NCBI RefSeq assembly: GCF_001889265.1
Contig: NZ_CP018151.1
Span: 1,116,001 to 1,180,000 of the forward strand
Length of the DNA: 64,000 nt
Reading direction: 5' to 3'
From: Microbacterium sp. 1.5R
Lineage (GTDB): Bacteria; Actinomycetota; Actinomycetes; Actinomycetales; Microbacteriaceae
The translations under genes and the position numbers were made by a program. Positions 44,489 to 53,061 of the stretch are shown here, piece by piece. How positions within the stretch are numbered: position 1 is the first letter of the stretch; each line of letters starts with the position of its first letter. The notes under the pieces are model-generated. The model searched no databases. It saw only the letters and a program-made list of their open reading frames with translations, and was not told the origin of the DNA.

Positions 44489-45268
44489 CTAGCTGCGACG
44501 CTCGACATCCTGACTCAAGAGCTCGGGCCAGGCTTCGACATCTTCAGGAGTGCGGGCGACCGCCAGGGTCGCGTGCGGGAGCAGCTCGGCAAGGGATTCT
44601 GCGGTCGACAGCGGGTGGCCGGGGTCGTCCACCCAGGCCAATATCGTCGTCGGCACATCGATCCCTGCGACCGCCTCAGGGGCGGGCAAGTCGCTGAGCG
44701 CTGCACCGCGAAGCAACGACGGCAGAAGGGCATCGGCGACGTCGGGCCATGTCTCCGGTGCCGAGACGGTGGCCGGGGGTGGCGTCGATCCGCGCGTGCC
44801 GGCGAGGTACGCCTCCACACCATCGGCTTCGATCAGCGCAGCCGCGGCTCGGTAGATGTCCGCTTGAGCGGGTCTGGTCTTCCACCCGGTGGGCGGCACC
44901 ATGAGTGTGAGTCCCGTGAAGCGGTCCGGCTCGAGCGACGCAGCGTGCAGAAGGGTCGCGGCACCCATCGAGGGGCCGACCCCGTGGACGCGCTCGCCGG
45001 GGAACCAATGATCGAGCAACCGCAGAAGATCATCCGCCAGGTTCGGCCAGCGATAGTCGTCGGCAACCTTCCGCCCGGTCGAACGGCCATGGCCGCGTGC
45101 GTCGTACCGCAGGAGTCGAGTTCCGCTCAGTCCGCGACCGAGGTCGAGATTGAGCACCCGGTCGCGGGCCCGACTCGACGTGAGGCCATGCAGCTGGACG
45201 ACGGGGTGCCCGCCTTCATCGCTCAGGGCGACAGCCAGCTCGGCTCCGGGTACCTCGAAGGTGGGCAT
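44489..45268 (-). CDS. alpha/beta hydrolase
   Basis: 259 residues. HGLTSS oxyanion loop, RLLRYDARGHGRS, nucleophile elbow GVGPSMGAATL with Ser100, and the acid strand TTILAWVDDPGHPLSTAESLAELLP. The usual C-terminal catalytic histidine (a GH after the last strand) is missing: the end reads HATLAVARTPEDVEAWPELL. The His in DPGHP may replace it. Substrate unknown. ATG 45268. Divergent from the condensation-GNAT gene. Confidence 0.83.
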   Translation of the reverse strand: MPTFEVPGAELAVALSDEGGHPVVQLHGLTSSRARDRVLNLDLGRGLSGTRLLRYDARGHGRSTGRKVADDYRWPNLADDLLRLLDHWFPGERVHGVGPSMGAATLLHAASLEPDRFTGLTLMVPPTGWKTRPAQADIYRAAAALIEADGVEAYLAGTRGSTPPPATVSAPETWPDVADALLPSLLRGAALSDLPAPEAVAGIDVPTTILAWVDDPGHPLSTAESLAELLPHATLAVARTPEDVEAWPELLSQDVERRS

Positions 45269-45352
45269 CAGGCTCCTCGATCGATGACTGAGCGAGTCTG
45301 CTCGGACAGTCGTGTTGAGTGATCAGGTTATCCGGACGATATGGTGCTACCC

Positions 45353-47125
45353 ATGCGACTGACCAACGTCACGCACCTCCGCCTCCCCTTCGGACGGCTC
45401 TGGGGGTACGACGTCAGCGCGTCCGCGCTCGGACGACCCCTGCCCGTGTCGTTCGACCAGCGACTGCATGTCGGGGCGGGTGACCGACCCGGCTCCTGGA
45501 TGGCTCTGTCGTTCCGGTTGCCCGCGCAGACCGATCGTGAATCGATCGCGGATGCGTGGCTGGCTGTCGTCGCTCGACATGGCACGCTGCGATCGGCCTT
45601 CGCACGTGGTGCGGACGGCGATCCGACGCTTCACGAGATCGAGATCAGCCCCGGAAGCTGGGTCGAGCATCAGGTGGGCCCTGGTCAGGCGGTCAATGAC
45701 GCGCTGCGCGATATCCTCGACGCGGAGTGCTCCCCGTACGGACGTCCGTCCCATCGGCTGTGCGTGCTGGAGACCGCTGCGGGGCTCACGGTCGTGATCG
45801 CGGCGGACCACGCGCACGTCGACATGTGGTCGATGCTCGTGATCGTGCGCGATCTGCTGTCCGCGCTGGACGCGGGCAAGACGGGCGCGAAACCGATGTC
45901 GACGCCGAGGTCGGCGCCGGCATTCGTCGAACACACGCAGGCGCTGCTGGACAAGGACCCTGCACCGGACCACGTGCGGCGGCGATGGGAAGCGATCATC
46001 GCGGACAGCGGCGGTGTGATGCCGCAGTTCCCCCTGTCGCTCGGCGCACCCGAGCCGCATCGCGAGCGCGTGGAAGTGCGCGATGTGTTCGATGTCGACG
46101 ACGCCGCGGCATTCGCCGCGCAGGCCCGTGACGATGGCGTCTCCACGCTCGCATCTGCGGTGGTCGCGATGACTGCGGTGACGCGCGAAGTCGCGGGTAC
46201 TGCGCTGCGAGCCGTGTTCCCCGTGCACAGTCGCTTCGAGGACGACTGGCATGACTCGGTCGGCTGGTTCATCACGAATTCCGTCCTCGAATCGGAGCTC
46301 GCCGAACCGCACGCTGCGGCAGCGGCCGTCAAGGAAGCAGTGCAACTCGGTGCGTGGCCGCTCGCAGATGTGCTCGCACCGTGGGGTGGGATGCCGGTGG
46401 CTCCAGGGATGTTCGCGATCTCGTGGCTGGATCTGCGCAGGCTGCCCGTGCGGATCGACTCCGTGGGGCTCGACGCCCAGTACGTCAGCGCGGCAACCGA
46501 CACCGACGGCGTCATGCTGTGGTTCATCCTGGACGAGTCCGGTCTGCACCTGAGATGCCGCTATCCCGACACCGCAGAGGCTCGCACCAATGTCGGCGGA
46601 TGGCTCGACCTACTCGTAGCCAGGATGCAGGCCGACGCGCGGTCCTCGGTGCGGGGACGACTGCAGGTGGCGGGCCGAACCTTCCGTGTCGAGCGGGCGA
46701 CTCGGGATGACATCGAGGCGATCGCAGCGCTGCTGTCGGACGATCGATTCGGTGCAGACCGTGAGCGTGTCGAACTCGACCGATACGAGGCGGGCTTCCG
46801 CGCCGTCATCCGCGACGCATCCAACTACCTGGGGGTCGTCCGGGACAGCGCCGACCGCATCGTCGCCACCATGCAGTTGACCGTCATCCCGGGGCTCTCT
46901 CGCGGCGGGTCGACCCGACTGCAGATCGAGGGACTGCGTGTCGCGACGGCGGAGCGATCACGGGGCCTGGGCGCGGCGATGCTGGAGTGGGCGCACGAGT
47001 TCGGTCGTGCGCGGGGGGCGACGCTGTCACAGATCACCACAGACGAGGCTCGGGATCGCACCCGCGCGTTCTACACCCGGCTCGGCTACCAGACGGCCCA
47101 CGTCGGGCTCAAACGGAACATCTAG
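45353..47125 (+). CDS. standalone condensation domain fused to a GNAT acyltransferase
   Basis: 590 residues. Residues ~1-430 look like an NRPS/PapA-type condensation fold: VVIAADHAHVDMWSMLVIVRDL is the active-site motif (HHxxxDG read as DHAHVDM, with His153 and Asp157), DSVGWFITNSV and FAISWLDLRRLPV resemble the later core motifs. Residues ~440-590 form a GNAT domain (VERATRDDIEAIAALL, LQIEGLRVATAERSRGLGAAMLEWAHEFGRARG, RDRTRAFYTRLGY). ATG 45353 is seven bases after TATGGT (45340-45345). No carrier protein, adenylation or other NRPS gene is nearby; the substrates are unknown. Confidence 0.8.
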   Translation: MRLTNVTHLRLPFGRLWGYDVSASALGRPLPVSFDQRLHVGAGDRPGSWMALSFRLPAQTDRESIADAWLAVVARHGTLRSAFARGADGDPTLHEIEISPGSWVEHQVGPGQAVNDALRDILDAECSPYGRPSHRLCVLETAAGLTVVIAADHAHVDMWSMLVIVRDLLSALDAGKTGAKPMSTPRSAPAFVEHTQALLDKDPAPDHVRRRWEAIIADSGGVMPQFPLSLGAPEPHRERVEVRDVFDVDDAAAFAAQARDDGVSTLASAVVAMTAVTREVAGTALRAVFPVHSRFEDDWHDSVGWFITNSVLESELAEPHAAAAAVKEAVQLGAWPLADVLAPWGGMPVAPGMFAISWLDLRRLPVRIDSVGLDAQYVSAATDTDGVMLWFILDESGLHLRCRYPDTAEARTNVGGWLDLLVARMQADARSSVRGRLQVAGRTFRVERATRDDIEAIAALLSDDRFGADRERVELDRYEAGFRAVIRDASNYLGVVRDSADRIVATMQLTVIPGLSRGGSTRLQIEGLRVATAERSRGLGAAMLEWAHEFGRARGATLSQITTDEARDRTRAFYTRLGYQTAHVGLKRNI

Positions 47126-47131
47126 CGCGCG

Positions 47132-48322
47132 TCACACCGCCAGGGCGTACGGGTAATCCGTCGATCGTCCCTGGAAGCTCAGGATGCTCGGGTTCTGGAT
47201 CATTCCGTCGCGGATCTCGATCGCGCGTGTGAGCGTCGAGCTCTCGGCCCACGCGTCGGGGCCTTCGAGAACAGTGCGGAGGAAAGGCAGGAGAGCTTCG
47301 CTGATGTCCCACGTGGCCGAGTTCCAGAGATACGACGGGCTGTGGTCGACGGCGTAGTAGTTCACGCCCTGACCCACCGTGAACATCGGCTCGTCGAAGG
47401 TCGTCGGGGTCGCCCACTCGAAGCCCATGCCCTCGTCGCACGACACATCGATGATCAGGCTGCTCGAGGCGAAACGGGACAGGTCCTCGGTGCGCAGATA
47501 CGTCAACGGCGCCGCGACATCCTGCAGGGTGCAGTTCACGACGATGTCGTACGTCGCCAGGAAGTCGGGGAGCAGCACGGAGCCGTCCTCCGTCTCGACC
47601 TCGCTGAGGTGCGTGGGTCCGTCGTCGGTGTTCAGCTGAGTGAGGTGCGAATTGTGGATGGGGGAGCCCACGGCGGCCGCCCCGCGCTGAGTGAGGACTT
47701 CGATGTCGTGCACCCCGTGAGCATTCAATGCCGTCACCGCGCCGCGTGCCGTCGCCCCGAAGCCGATGACGACTGCGCGCAGGCGCGGGCCGTAGTCCCC
47801 GGTCGAGCCGACGAGGCTCATCGCATGGATGACCGAGCAGTAGCCGGCCAGCTCGTTGTTCTTGTGGAAGACGTGCAGGCTCATGTCTCCCTGCGGGGTC
47901 CAGTGGTTCATGGCCTCGAAGGCGATCAGCGTGAGGCGGCTGTCGATCGCGGTCTGCGTGAGAGCGACGTCCTGCACGCAGTGCGGCCAGCCCCACAGAA
48001 TGCCGCCAGCGCTGATCTCGGCGACATCCGCGAGCTGCGGCTTGGGCAGCAGCAGCACGTCAGCGGAGGCGAGCACGTCAGACCGCGCGGCGACCCGGCC
48101 GACGCGGGACTCCACATAGCCGGGCTCCAGCTGGAAGTCGGCGCCGTACCCGTGCTCGACGATCATGCGAGCGCGCACATCCGCGTCGATGCGGTCGAGA
48201 TGGCGGGGATGGATCGGGAGGCGCCGTTCGTTCTCCATCGAGGAGTTCGCCAGCAGGCCGAGGGTCAGAAGCTCCGGGCCGGAGGTCTGGGTATGGACGG
48301 ACGAGCGTGTCGTGTCTGACAA
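47132..48322 (-). CDS. alanine dehydrogenase/PNT-family enzyme, possibly N5-(carboxyethyl)ornithine synthase-like
   Basis: 396 residues. N-terminal catalytic domain (LGLLANSSMENERRLPIHPRHLDRI, IVEHGYGADF, SADVLLLPKP), then the NAD(P) Rossmann fold (AVVIGFGATARGAVTALNAHG) and YDIVVNCTL, IIDVSCDEGMGFEWATPTTFDEP. This order matches the alanine dehydrogenase/transhydrogenase family; the ENERRLPIHP opening resembles opine-type N5-(carboxyethyl)ornithine synthase, which reductively joins pyruvate to ornithine. The start is TTG 48322, poorly supported; conserved sequence starts near residue 19. Convergent with the condensation-GNAT gene, six bases between stops. Confidence 0.72.
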   Translation of the reverse strand: MSDTTRSSVHTQTSGPELLTLGLLANSSMENERRLPIHPRHLDRIDADVRARMIVEHGYGADFQLEPGYVESRVGRVAARSDVLASADVLLLPKPQLADVAEISAGGILWGWPHCVQDVALTQTAIDSRLTLIAFEAMNHWTPQGDMSLHVFHKNNELAGYCSVIHAMSLVGSTGDYGPRLRAVVIGFGATARGAVTALNAHGVHDIEVLTQRGAAAVGSPIHNSHLTQLNTDDGPTHLSEVETEDGSVLLPDFLATYDIVVNCTLQDVAAPLTYLRTEDLSRFASSSLIIDVSCDEGMGFEWATPTTFDEPMFTVGQGVNYYAVDHSPSYLWNSATWDISEALLPFLRTVLEGPDAWAESSTLTRAIEIRDGMIQNPSILSFQGRSTDYPYALAV

Positions 48323-48470
48323 CGGGTTCCCATCTTCGGGGAACCAGAGTCAGCTCCTGGCCTGACTCTACGCCCCTGCGCGCCTGAGGTGGGGCGGGGC
48401 CGATCTCCGCCGACGGGCTCGACTACGCTGGAAAGCGATCCCTGACATCCGAACGAGGAGCCGCGCGCCC

Positions 48471-49034
48471 ATGACCGATACCCAGATCTTCGAGCCAGAG
48501 GGCCGCGCGATCCCCTTCGTGGATGAGGGAGACGGTCCGGTCAAGCTGGTTCTGATCCAGGAGCAGGGACTCGCCGCCGACGTGCTGGGCGTCGCCGCGC
48601 ACTATCTCGCCGAAGAGGCGGGTTTCCATGTGCTGCGGATCGGCCACCGCGCGGCATCCGATGCCTCGCTCGACGAGCGCGTCGACGACGTCATCGACGT
48701 GATCGATCACGTCGGAATCGAGGACACCTGGGTCGGCGGTCATGGCTTCGGCGGGACGATCGCACGCGCCCTCGTGGCAGCGCACAGCGACCGGGCAAAC
48801 GGTCTGCTGCTGCTCGGCGTCGAGGACGTCGACATCGCCGTCGCACCGGCGATCCCCGTGCTGATCGTGCAGGGAACCGAAGACACCGACACCCCCGCCG
48901 CCACTGCCGAGGCGTTGCAGGCCACGATGCCCGACCGTTCCAGCATCAAGACGATCGCCGGCGACCACCTGTTCCCGATGCACCACCCGATCGAGACCGG
49001 CGTGATCATCGAGGAATACCTGGACTGGGACTGA
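48471..49034 (+). CDS. alpha/beta hydrolase fold protein, nucleophile serine missing
   Basis: 187 residues. Short alpha/beta-hydrolase core: [13 protein letters not shown], elbow [16 protein letters not shown] and acid strand [16 protein letters not shown], last His in GDHLFPM. The elbow reads GHGFG where active enzymes have GxSxG, so position 92 is Gly and catalysis is doubtful. RBS GAGGAG before ATG 48471; -10 candidate TACGCT at 48425-48430. Next gene starts five bases after the stop. Confidence 0.8.
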   Translation: MTDTQIFEPEGRAIPFVDEGDGPVKLVLIQEQGLAADVLGVAAHYLAEEAGFHVLRIGHRAASDASLDERVDDVIDVIDHVGIEDTWVGGHGFGGTIARALVAAHSDRANGLLLLGVEDVDIAVAPAIPVLIVQGTEDTDTPAATAEALQATMPDRSSIKTIAGDHLFPMHHPIETGVIIEEYLDWD

Positions 49035-49039
49035 CTCGG

Positions 49040-49576
49040 ATGCCATCATCTGGCCGCACTGTCGTCCTCGCGATCGACCTGCAGGCCGGGGTGATGCCGG
49101 GATGCTTCGACGAGCACAGTGTGCTCGCGCGTGCCGCAAGCCTCGTCGAGCGCGCTCGCGACGGTGGGGTTCCCGTGGTCTGGGTCCACCACGACCCCGT
49201 CGGAGTGGGCACACCCGAGTGGGAGCTCGCCGTGCCGCTGCGGCGGGACGAAGGAGAGCCGTTGGTTCGCAAGAGCTACCGCGACTCCTTCGCCGACACG
49301 AACCTGCGCGAGACCCTGGACGCCCTCGGCGCGACACGACTGGTGATCACCGGCGCGCAGTCCGACTTCTGCGTACGCACCACGATGCAGCGCGCGGCGG
49401 CGGAAGGCTATGACGTGACCCTCGTGAGTGACGCGCACACGACGGTCGACACGGAGTGGGACGGCGTGCCGATCTCAGGTGAGCAGATCGTCGCGCACAC
49501 GAACATGTACTTCTCGGGACTGCGGTATCCCGGGCAGGAGTTCGCGATCGCGACGCATGATCAGGTCGCGCTCTGA
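49040..49576 (+). CDS. isochorismatase family cysteine hydrolase
   Basis: 178 residues. Catalytic triad of the isochorismatase/nicotinamidase superfamily: Asp13 (LAIDLQAGV), Lys78 ([10 protein letters not shown]), Cys111 ([12 protein letters not shown]), with the cis-peptide region before the Cys. Likely an amidase or imidase (nicotinamidase-like) of unknown substrate; the metal site of true nicotinamidases (DxHxxxH) is not evident. In an operon with the preceding hydrolase-like gene (five-base gap). Confidence 0.85.
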   Translation: MPSSGRTVVLAIDLQAGVMPGCFDEHSVLARAASLVERARDGGVPVVWVHHDPVGVGTPEWELAVPLRRDEGEPLVRKSYRDSFADTNLRETLDALGATRLVITGAQSDFCVRTTMQRAAAEGYDVTLVSDAHTTVDTEWDGVPISGEQIVAHTNMYFSGLRYPGQEFAIATHDQVAL

Positions 49577-49602
49577 CGAGAGTCGCGCTCTATAGTGATC
49601 TC

Positions 49603-49851
49603 GTGACCCAGTATGCCGCTCAGGCCAAGACGAACCTGCTCGCCCTGGTGGGCTTCATCGCCGCGTTCGTGATCCCTCTTGCGGGTGTGATCCTGTCGAT
49701 CTTCGCGCGCCGACAGCTGGACGCTCCCGGGAACACCGAGTCCGGCCGGGGCCTCGCTCGGTGGGCGATGGTGATCGGCATCCTCGGCACGCTCGCTCAG
49801 GTCACCTTCTTCATCCTCTGGTTCTCGCTCTTCTTCCGCGCCGTGGCCTGA
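49603..49851 (+). CDS. DUF4190 domain small membrane protein
   Basis: 82 residues, two transmembrane helices: TNLLALVGFIAAFVIPLAGVILSIFARRQLD then GRGLARWAMVIGILGTLAQVTFFILWFSLFF. DUF4190 proteins have unknown function. GTG 49603 lies six bases after TATAGT (49591-49596), so it is leaderless. Confidence 0.87.
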   Translation: MTQYAAQAKTNLLALVGFIAAFVIPLAGVILSIFARRQLDAPGNTESGRGLARWAMVIGILGTLAQVTFFILWFSLFFRAVA

Positions 49852-49906
49852 CGGTCACCGGGCCGGGGCGGGCGTGGACCAGCCGTGAGCCTGACAGACT
49901 GGTCTG

Positions 49907-51571
49907 ATGACCGCCACCCTCGTCGCCCAGAACCTGGCAGGCGGCTACGGCCACCGCATCCTCTTCGAGGGCCTCGACCTGACTGTCGCTCCCGGTGACG
50001 TCATCGGCGTGGTAGGTGCGAACGGCGCAGGGAAATCGACTCTGCTCCGCCTGCTCGCCGGTGTGGATGCGCCGATGGGCGGGTCGATCTCGCTCGCGCC
50101 CACCGACGCTTTCGTCGGCTGGCTGCCTCAGGAGCATGAGCGCGTCGACGGCGAGACGGTGGCGGGATACATCGCGCGCCGCACGGGCTGCGCGACGGCG
50201 ACGAGTGAGATGGATGCCGCTGCAGCGGCGCTCGGCGATCCCACGCTCGCCCCGGCGGGCACGGACCCCGCCGACACCTATTCTCAGGCGCTCGATCGGT
50301 GGCTCGCGAGCGGTGCCGCCGATCTCGAGGAGCGCATCCCTGCGGTGCTCGCCGACCTCGGACTCCCGAGCACGAGCGGCGTCGCGGAGGACGCGCTCAT
50401 GACCGGCCTGTCCGGCGGCCAGGCGGCTCGCGTCGGACTCGCCGCACTGCTGCTGTCGCGGTTCGACATCGTCTTCCTCGACGAGCCGACCAACGACCTC
50501 GACCTCGATGGGTTGGAGCGCCTCGAGGCGTTCGTACGCGGTCTCCGCGGCGGCGTCGTTCTCGTCAGCCACGACCGCGAGTTCCTGGCTCGCAGCGTCA
50601 CCCGCGTGCTCGAACTCGATCTCGCCCAGGGATCGAATCGTCTCTACGGGGGCGGCTACGACGCCTACATCGAGGAACGCGCCGTCGTGCGTCGGCACCT
50701 GCGGGAGAAGTATGACGAGTTCGCCGACAAGAAGGCGGACCTCGTCGCGCGGGCGCGCACCCAGCGAGAATGGTCGAGCCAGGGCGTCCGGAACGCGATG
50801 AAGAAGGCTCCGGACAACGACAAGATCAGGCGCAAGGCGTCGACGGAGTCGAGTGAGAAGCAGGCGCAGAAGGTGCGTCAGATGGAAAGCCGGATCGCAC
50901 GACTGGACGAGGTCGAGGAGCCGCGCAAGGAATGGCAGCTGGAGTTCACGATCGGCTCTGCGCCCCGATCGAGCAGCGTGGTCTCGACACTCAACGGGGC
51001 GGTCTTCCAGCAGGGCGCGTTCACGCTGGGGCCGCTGTCTCTGCAGGTGGACGTCGGCGACCGCATCGGAATCACCGGTCCCAACGGCGCCGGCAAGTCG
51101 ACTCTGCTCCGTGGGCTCCTCGGACGACAGCAACCCGTCGAGGGGACCGCGGCGCTCGGGAGCAGCGTGCAGATCGGCGAGATCGACCAGGCTCGGTCGC
51201 TGCTGATCGGCGATTCTGCGCTCGCCGATGCGTTCGAGGCTCTCGTGCCCGAGATGTCGTCGGCCGAGGTGCGCACTCTGCTGGCGAAGTTCGGTCTGAG
51301 GGCAGACCACGTCACGCGTTCCGTCGAAGCCCTGTCACCCGGTGAACGCACGCGGGCGGCACTGGCGCTGCTGCAGGCGCGGGGAGTCAATCTGCTCGTC
51401 CTCGACGAGCCGACCAACCACCTCGACCTGCCGGCGATCGAACAGCTCGAGCAGGCGCTCCAGTCGTACACCGGAACTCTGCTGCTGGTCACGCACGACC
51501 GACGGATGCTGGAGGCTGTCCAGACCGATCGGCGGTGGTCCGTCGAGAGCGGCCAGGTCACCGAACGCTGA
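49907..51571 (+). CDS. ABC-F family ATP-binding protein
   Basis: 554 residues, two nucleotide-binding domains, no membrane segment. NBD1: GANGAGKSTLLRLLAG, signature LSGGQAARVGLA, Walker B VFLDEPTNDLD. NBD2: GPNGAGKSTLLRGLLG, signature LSPGERTRAALAL, Walker B LVLDEPTNHLD. Between them is a charged linker (about 250-330, rich in Arg, Lys and Glu) that reaches the ribosomal peptidyl centre in this family. Acts in translation regulation or antibiotic resistance; which is not determinable. ATG 49907 lies six bases after CAGACT (49895-49900). Confidence 0.94.
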   Translation: MTATLVAQNLAGGYGHRILFEGLDLTVAPGDVIGVVGANGAGKSTLLRLLAGVDAPMGGSISLAPTDAFVGWLPQEHERVDGETVAGYIARRTGCATATSEMDAAAAALGDPTLAPAGTDPADTYSQALDRWLASGAADLEERIPAVLADLGLPSTSGVAEDALMTGLSGGQAARVGLAALLLSRFDIVFLDEPTNDLDLDGLERLEAFVRGLRGGVVLVSHDREFLARSVTRVLELDLAQGSNRLYGGGYDAYIEERAVVRRHLREKYDEFADKKADLVARARTQREWSSQGVRNAMKKAPDNDKIRRKASTESSEKQAQKVRQMESRIARLDEVEEPRKEWQLEFTIGSAPRSSSVVSTLNGAVFQQGAFTLGPLSLQVDVGDRIGITGPNGAGKSTLLRGLLGRQQPVEGTAALGSSVQIGEIDQARSLLIGDSALADAFEALVPEMSSAEVRTLLAKFGLRADHVTRSVEALSPGERTRAALALLQARGVNLLVLDEPTNHLDLPAIEQLEQALQSYTGTLLLVTHDRRMLEAVQTDRRWSVESGQVTER

Positions 51572-51574
51572 GGC

Positions 51575-51919
51575 TCAGCGACCCTGACGCTTCTTGTAGG
51601 GCTTCGGCTGACCCTTCACGATGGGCGCGCGACCTTTGCCCTTGGACGCCTTGGCCTTGCCGCCCGCCGGGCCCGCCGTCTTCGGCGCGGGCGGGGGAGC
51701 GGCGGCCACGGTCGCCTGCGCTTCAGCGAGGAACAGCTCTCCCACGTTCGTGAGTCGCGGCGTCCCTTCGCGATTGATCAGCGTGTGTCCGACCTCGTCC
51801 TCGAGCTTGTCGAGAGAGGTGTACAGGGAGGCCAGGGGAATGCCCAGCTGGGAAGCGGCTCGGGGGAAGTGCAGCGTCTCAGCGAGGACGACGTAGCGAC
51901 GGAGCAATGCCAGCTTCAT
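51575..51919 (-). CDS. truncated LysR-type HTH protein with basic tail
   Basis: 114 residues. Residues 1-60 match the LysR winged helix (MKLALLRRYVVLAETLHFPRAASQLGIPLASLYTSLDKLEDEVGHTLINRE). There is no LysR co-factor-binding domain; instead an Ala/Lys/Gly-rich tail (KTAGPAGGKAKASKGKGRAPIVKGQPKPYKKRQ) follows, suggesting general DNA binding. Start ATG 51919; a longer GTG start at 51955 is possible. Four bases from the convergent ABC-F stop. Confidence 0.75.
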   Translation of the reverse strand: MKLALLRRYVVLAETLHFPRAASQLGIPLASLYTSLDKLEDEVGHTLINREGTPRLTNVGELFLAEAQATVAAAPPPAPKTAGPAGGKAKASKGKGRAPIVKGQPKPYKKRQGR

Positions 51920-52005
51920 GCGGGGGAACGGTCCTTCTGGATCCGCGACGATCACGGGTCTCCGTCTAACCTACGCGAGGCGGATGCGCGTCAGTCCCAG
52001 ACGCA

Positions 52006-52038
52006 CGGATGCCGCGGCTCGATGAGCCGCGGCATCCG
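52006..52038 (-). terminator. hairpin terminator after the HesB-like gene
   Basis: Perfect 15-bp stem CGGATGCCGCGGCTC, loop GAT. Shares CGGATGCCG with the hairpins at 27647 and 30225. Confidence 0.82.
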
Positions 52039-52051
52039 GTGGCGGATCTCC

Positions 52052-52351
52052 TCAGGAGACCTGCGGAAGCACGGCGAAGGACACGGATCCCTCGTCATCG
52101 ACGCCGGCGTCGAGCACCTTGTCATCGAGCGCGGCTGCGGCGGTCTCATCGAGGAAGAGTCGGGTGCCCGACACCTCGACGACCTGGTCGTCGGGTTCCG
52201 GGTCCGGCGTCACGAGGACGGCGAGGCGCGCACCCCCATCCGGTCCAGGGGCGGGCGTGGAGTGGATGCGAAGCCCGGCGTCGTCAGCGTCGGTCTGACG
52301 GCTGACGAGGGTGTTCACGATTGCGGTGGCGTTATCGGTGAGGGTGAGCAC
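52052..52351 (-). CDS. HesB/IscA-like protein without cysteines
   Basis: 99 residues. The fold of A-type Fe-S carriers (TLTDNATAIVNTLVSRQ ... GLRIHSTPAPGPDGGARLAVLVTPDPEPDDQVVEVSGTRLFLDETAAAALDD ... SVSFAVLPQ) is recognisable, but the three conserved cysteines are absent, so it cannot bind a cluster in the usual way. Unknown role. ATG 52351 follows AGGAGAG in the reverse direction. Not part of a suf cluster. Confidence 0.75.
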   Translation of the reverse strand: MLTLTDNATAIVNTLVSRQTDADDAGLRIHSTPAPGPDGGARLAVLVTPDPEPDDQVVEVSGTRLFLDETAAAALDDKVLDAGVDDEGSVSFAVLPQVS

Positions 52352-52455
52352 AAGACTCTCCTTCCGGTTGCGGTCACGACGCGGGTGCGGCGTGACGGGC
52401 CACGATTCCGCACTCGGCGGGACGATTCAACCCGACGCGCCCGTTCAGAGGGGTC

Positions 52456-52965
52456 TCACACCTGATGCAGAGGTTTTCTCAGGAACACCTGCTCGGTTCC
52501 GTCGCCCTGCGGCACGCGCTCGGCCTCCTCGTATCCGCATGACTCGTACAGGCGGATGTTGGCCTCGCTCAGACTGCCGGTGAAGAGCTCGGCCACATCC
52601 GCGCTCGACGCGCGTTCGGCCGCGTCGAGCAGCGTGCGCCCGATGCCCTCTCCCTGCATGTCGGGCGCGATCGCGATCCTGCCGATCAGTAGCACGCCGT
52701 CGTCCTCGACGAACCGGATGACCCCGACCAGCCGTCCGTCCTTCCGCGCCGCGAGGCCGCTGCTGGAACGCAGCTCGGCCTCCACTTCGGGGAGCGTCTG
52801 GGTCAGCGGGGGCATATCGGCGCTGCCATAGATCTGCGCCTCCGACACGAACGCCGCGCGTTGCAGGGTGAGCACCTCACCCGCATCCGACTCCGAGGTC
52901 GGGCCGATCACCACATCCGATGCGTGGTCGTCGATCTCGGTCTGTGCTCTCTCTGATTTCGTCAC
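52456..52965 (-). CDS. GNAT family N-acetyltransferase
   Basis: 169 residues. GNAT motif A is IAIAPDMQGEGIGRTLLDAAE (acetyl-CoA pyrophosphate loop), followed by LFTGSLSEANIRLYESCGYEEAERV (motif B). The N-terminal strand-helix DVVIGPTSESDAGEVLTLQRAAFVSEAQIY is typical. Substrate unknown. GTG 52965 is chosen; a TTG at 53001 is in frame but lies within likely regulatory sequence. Confidence 0.85.
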   Translation of the reverse strand: MTKSERAQTEIDDHASDVVIGPTSESDAGEVLTLQRAAFVSEAQIYGSADMPPLTQTLPEVEAELRSSSGLAARKDGRLVGVIRFVEDDGVLLIGRIAIAPDMQGEGIGRTLLDAAERASSADVAELFTGSLSEANIRLYESCGYEEAERVPQGDGTEQVFLRKPLHQV

Positions 52966-53061
52966 TGCGCCACGATCTGATGAGACCGGGGGGACTGTCA
53001 ACCCCCTCGATACGGGCCGCGAGCGGAGCTAATCTCGCAGTTTCCAACCCCAGGAGGACTC

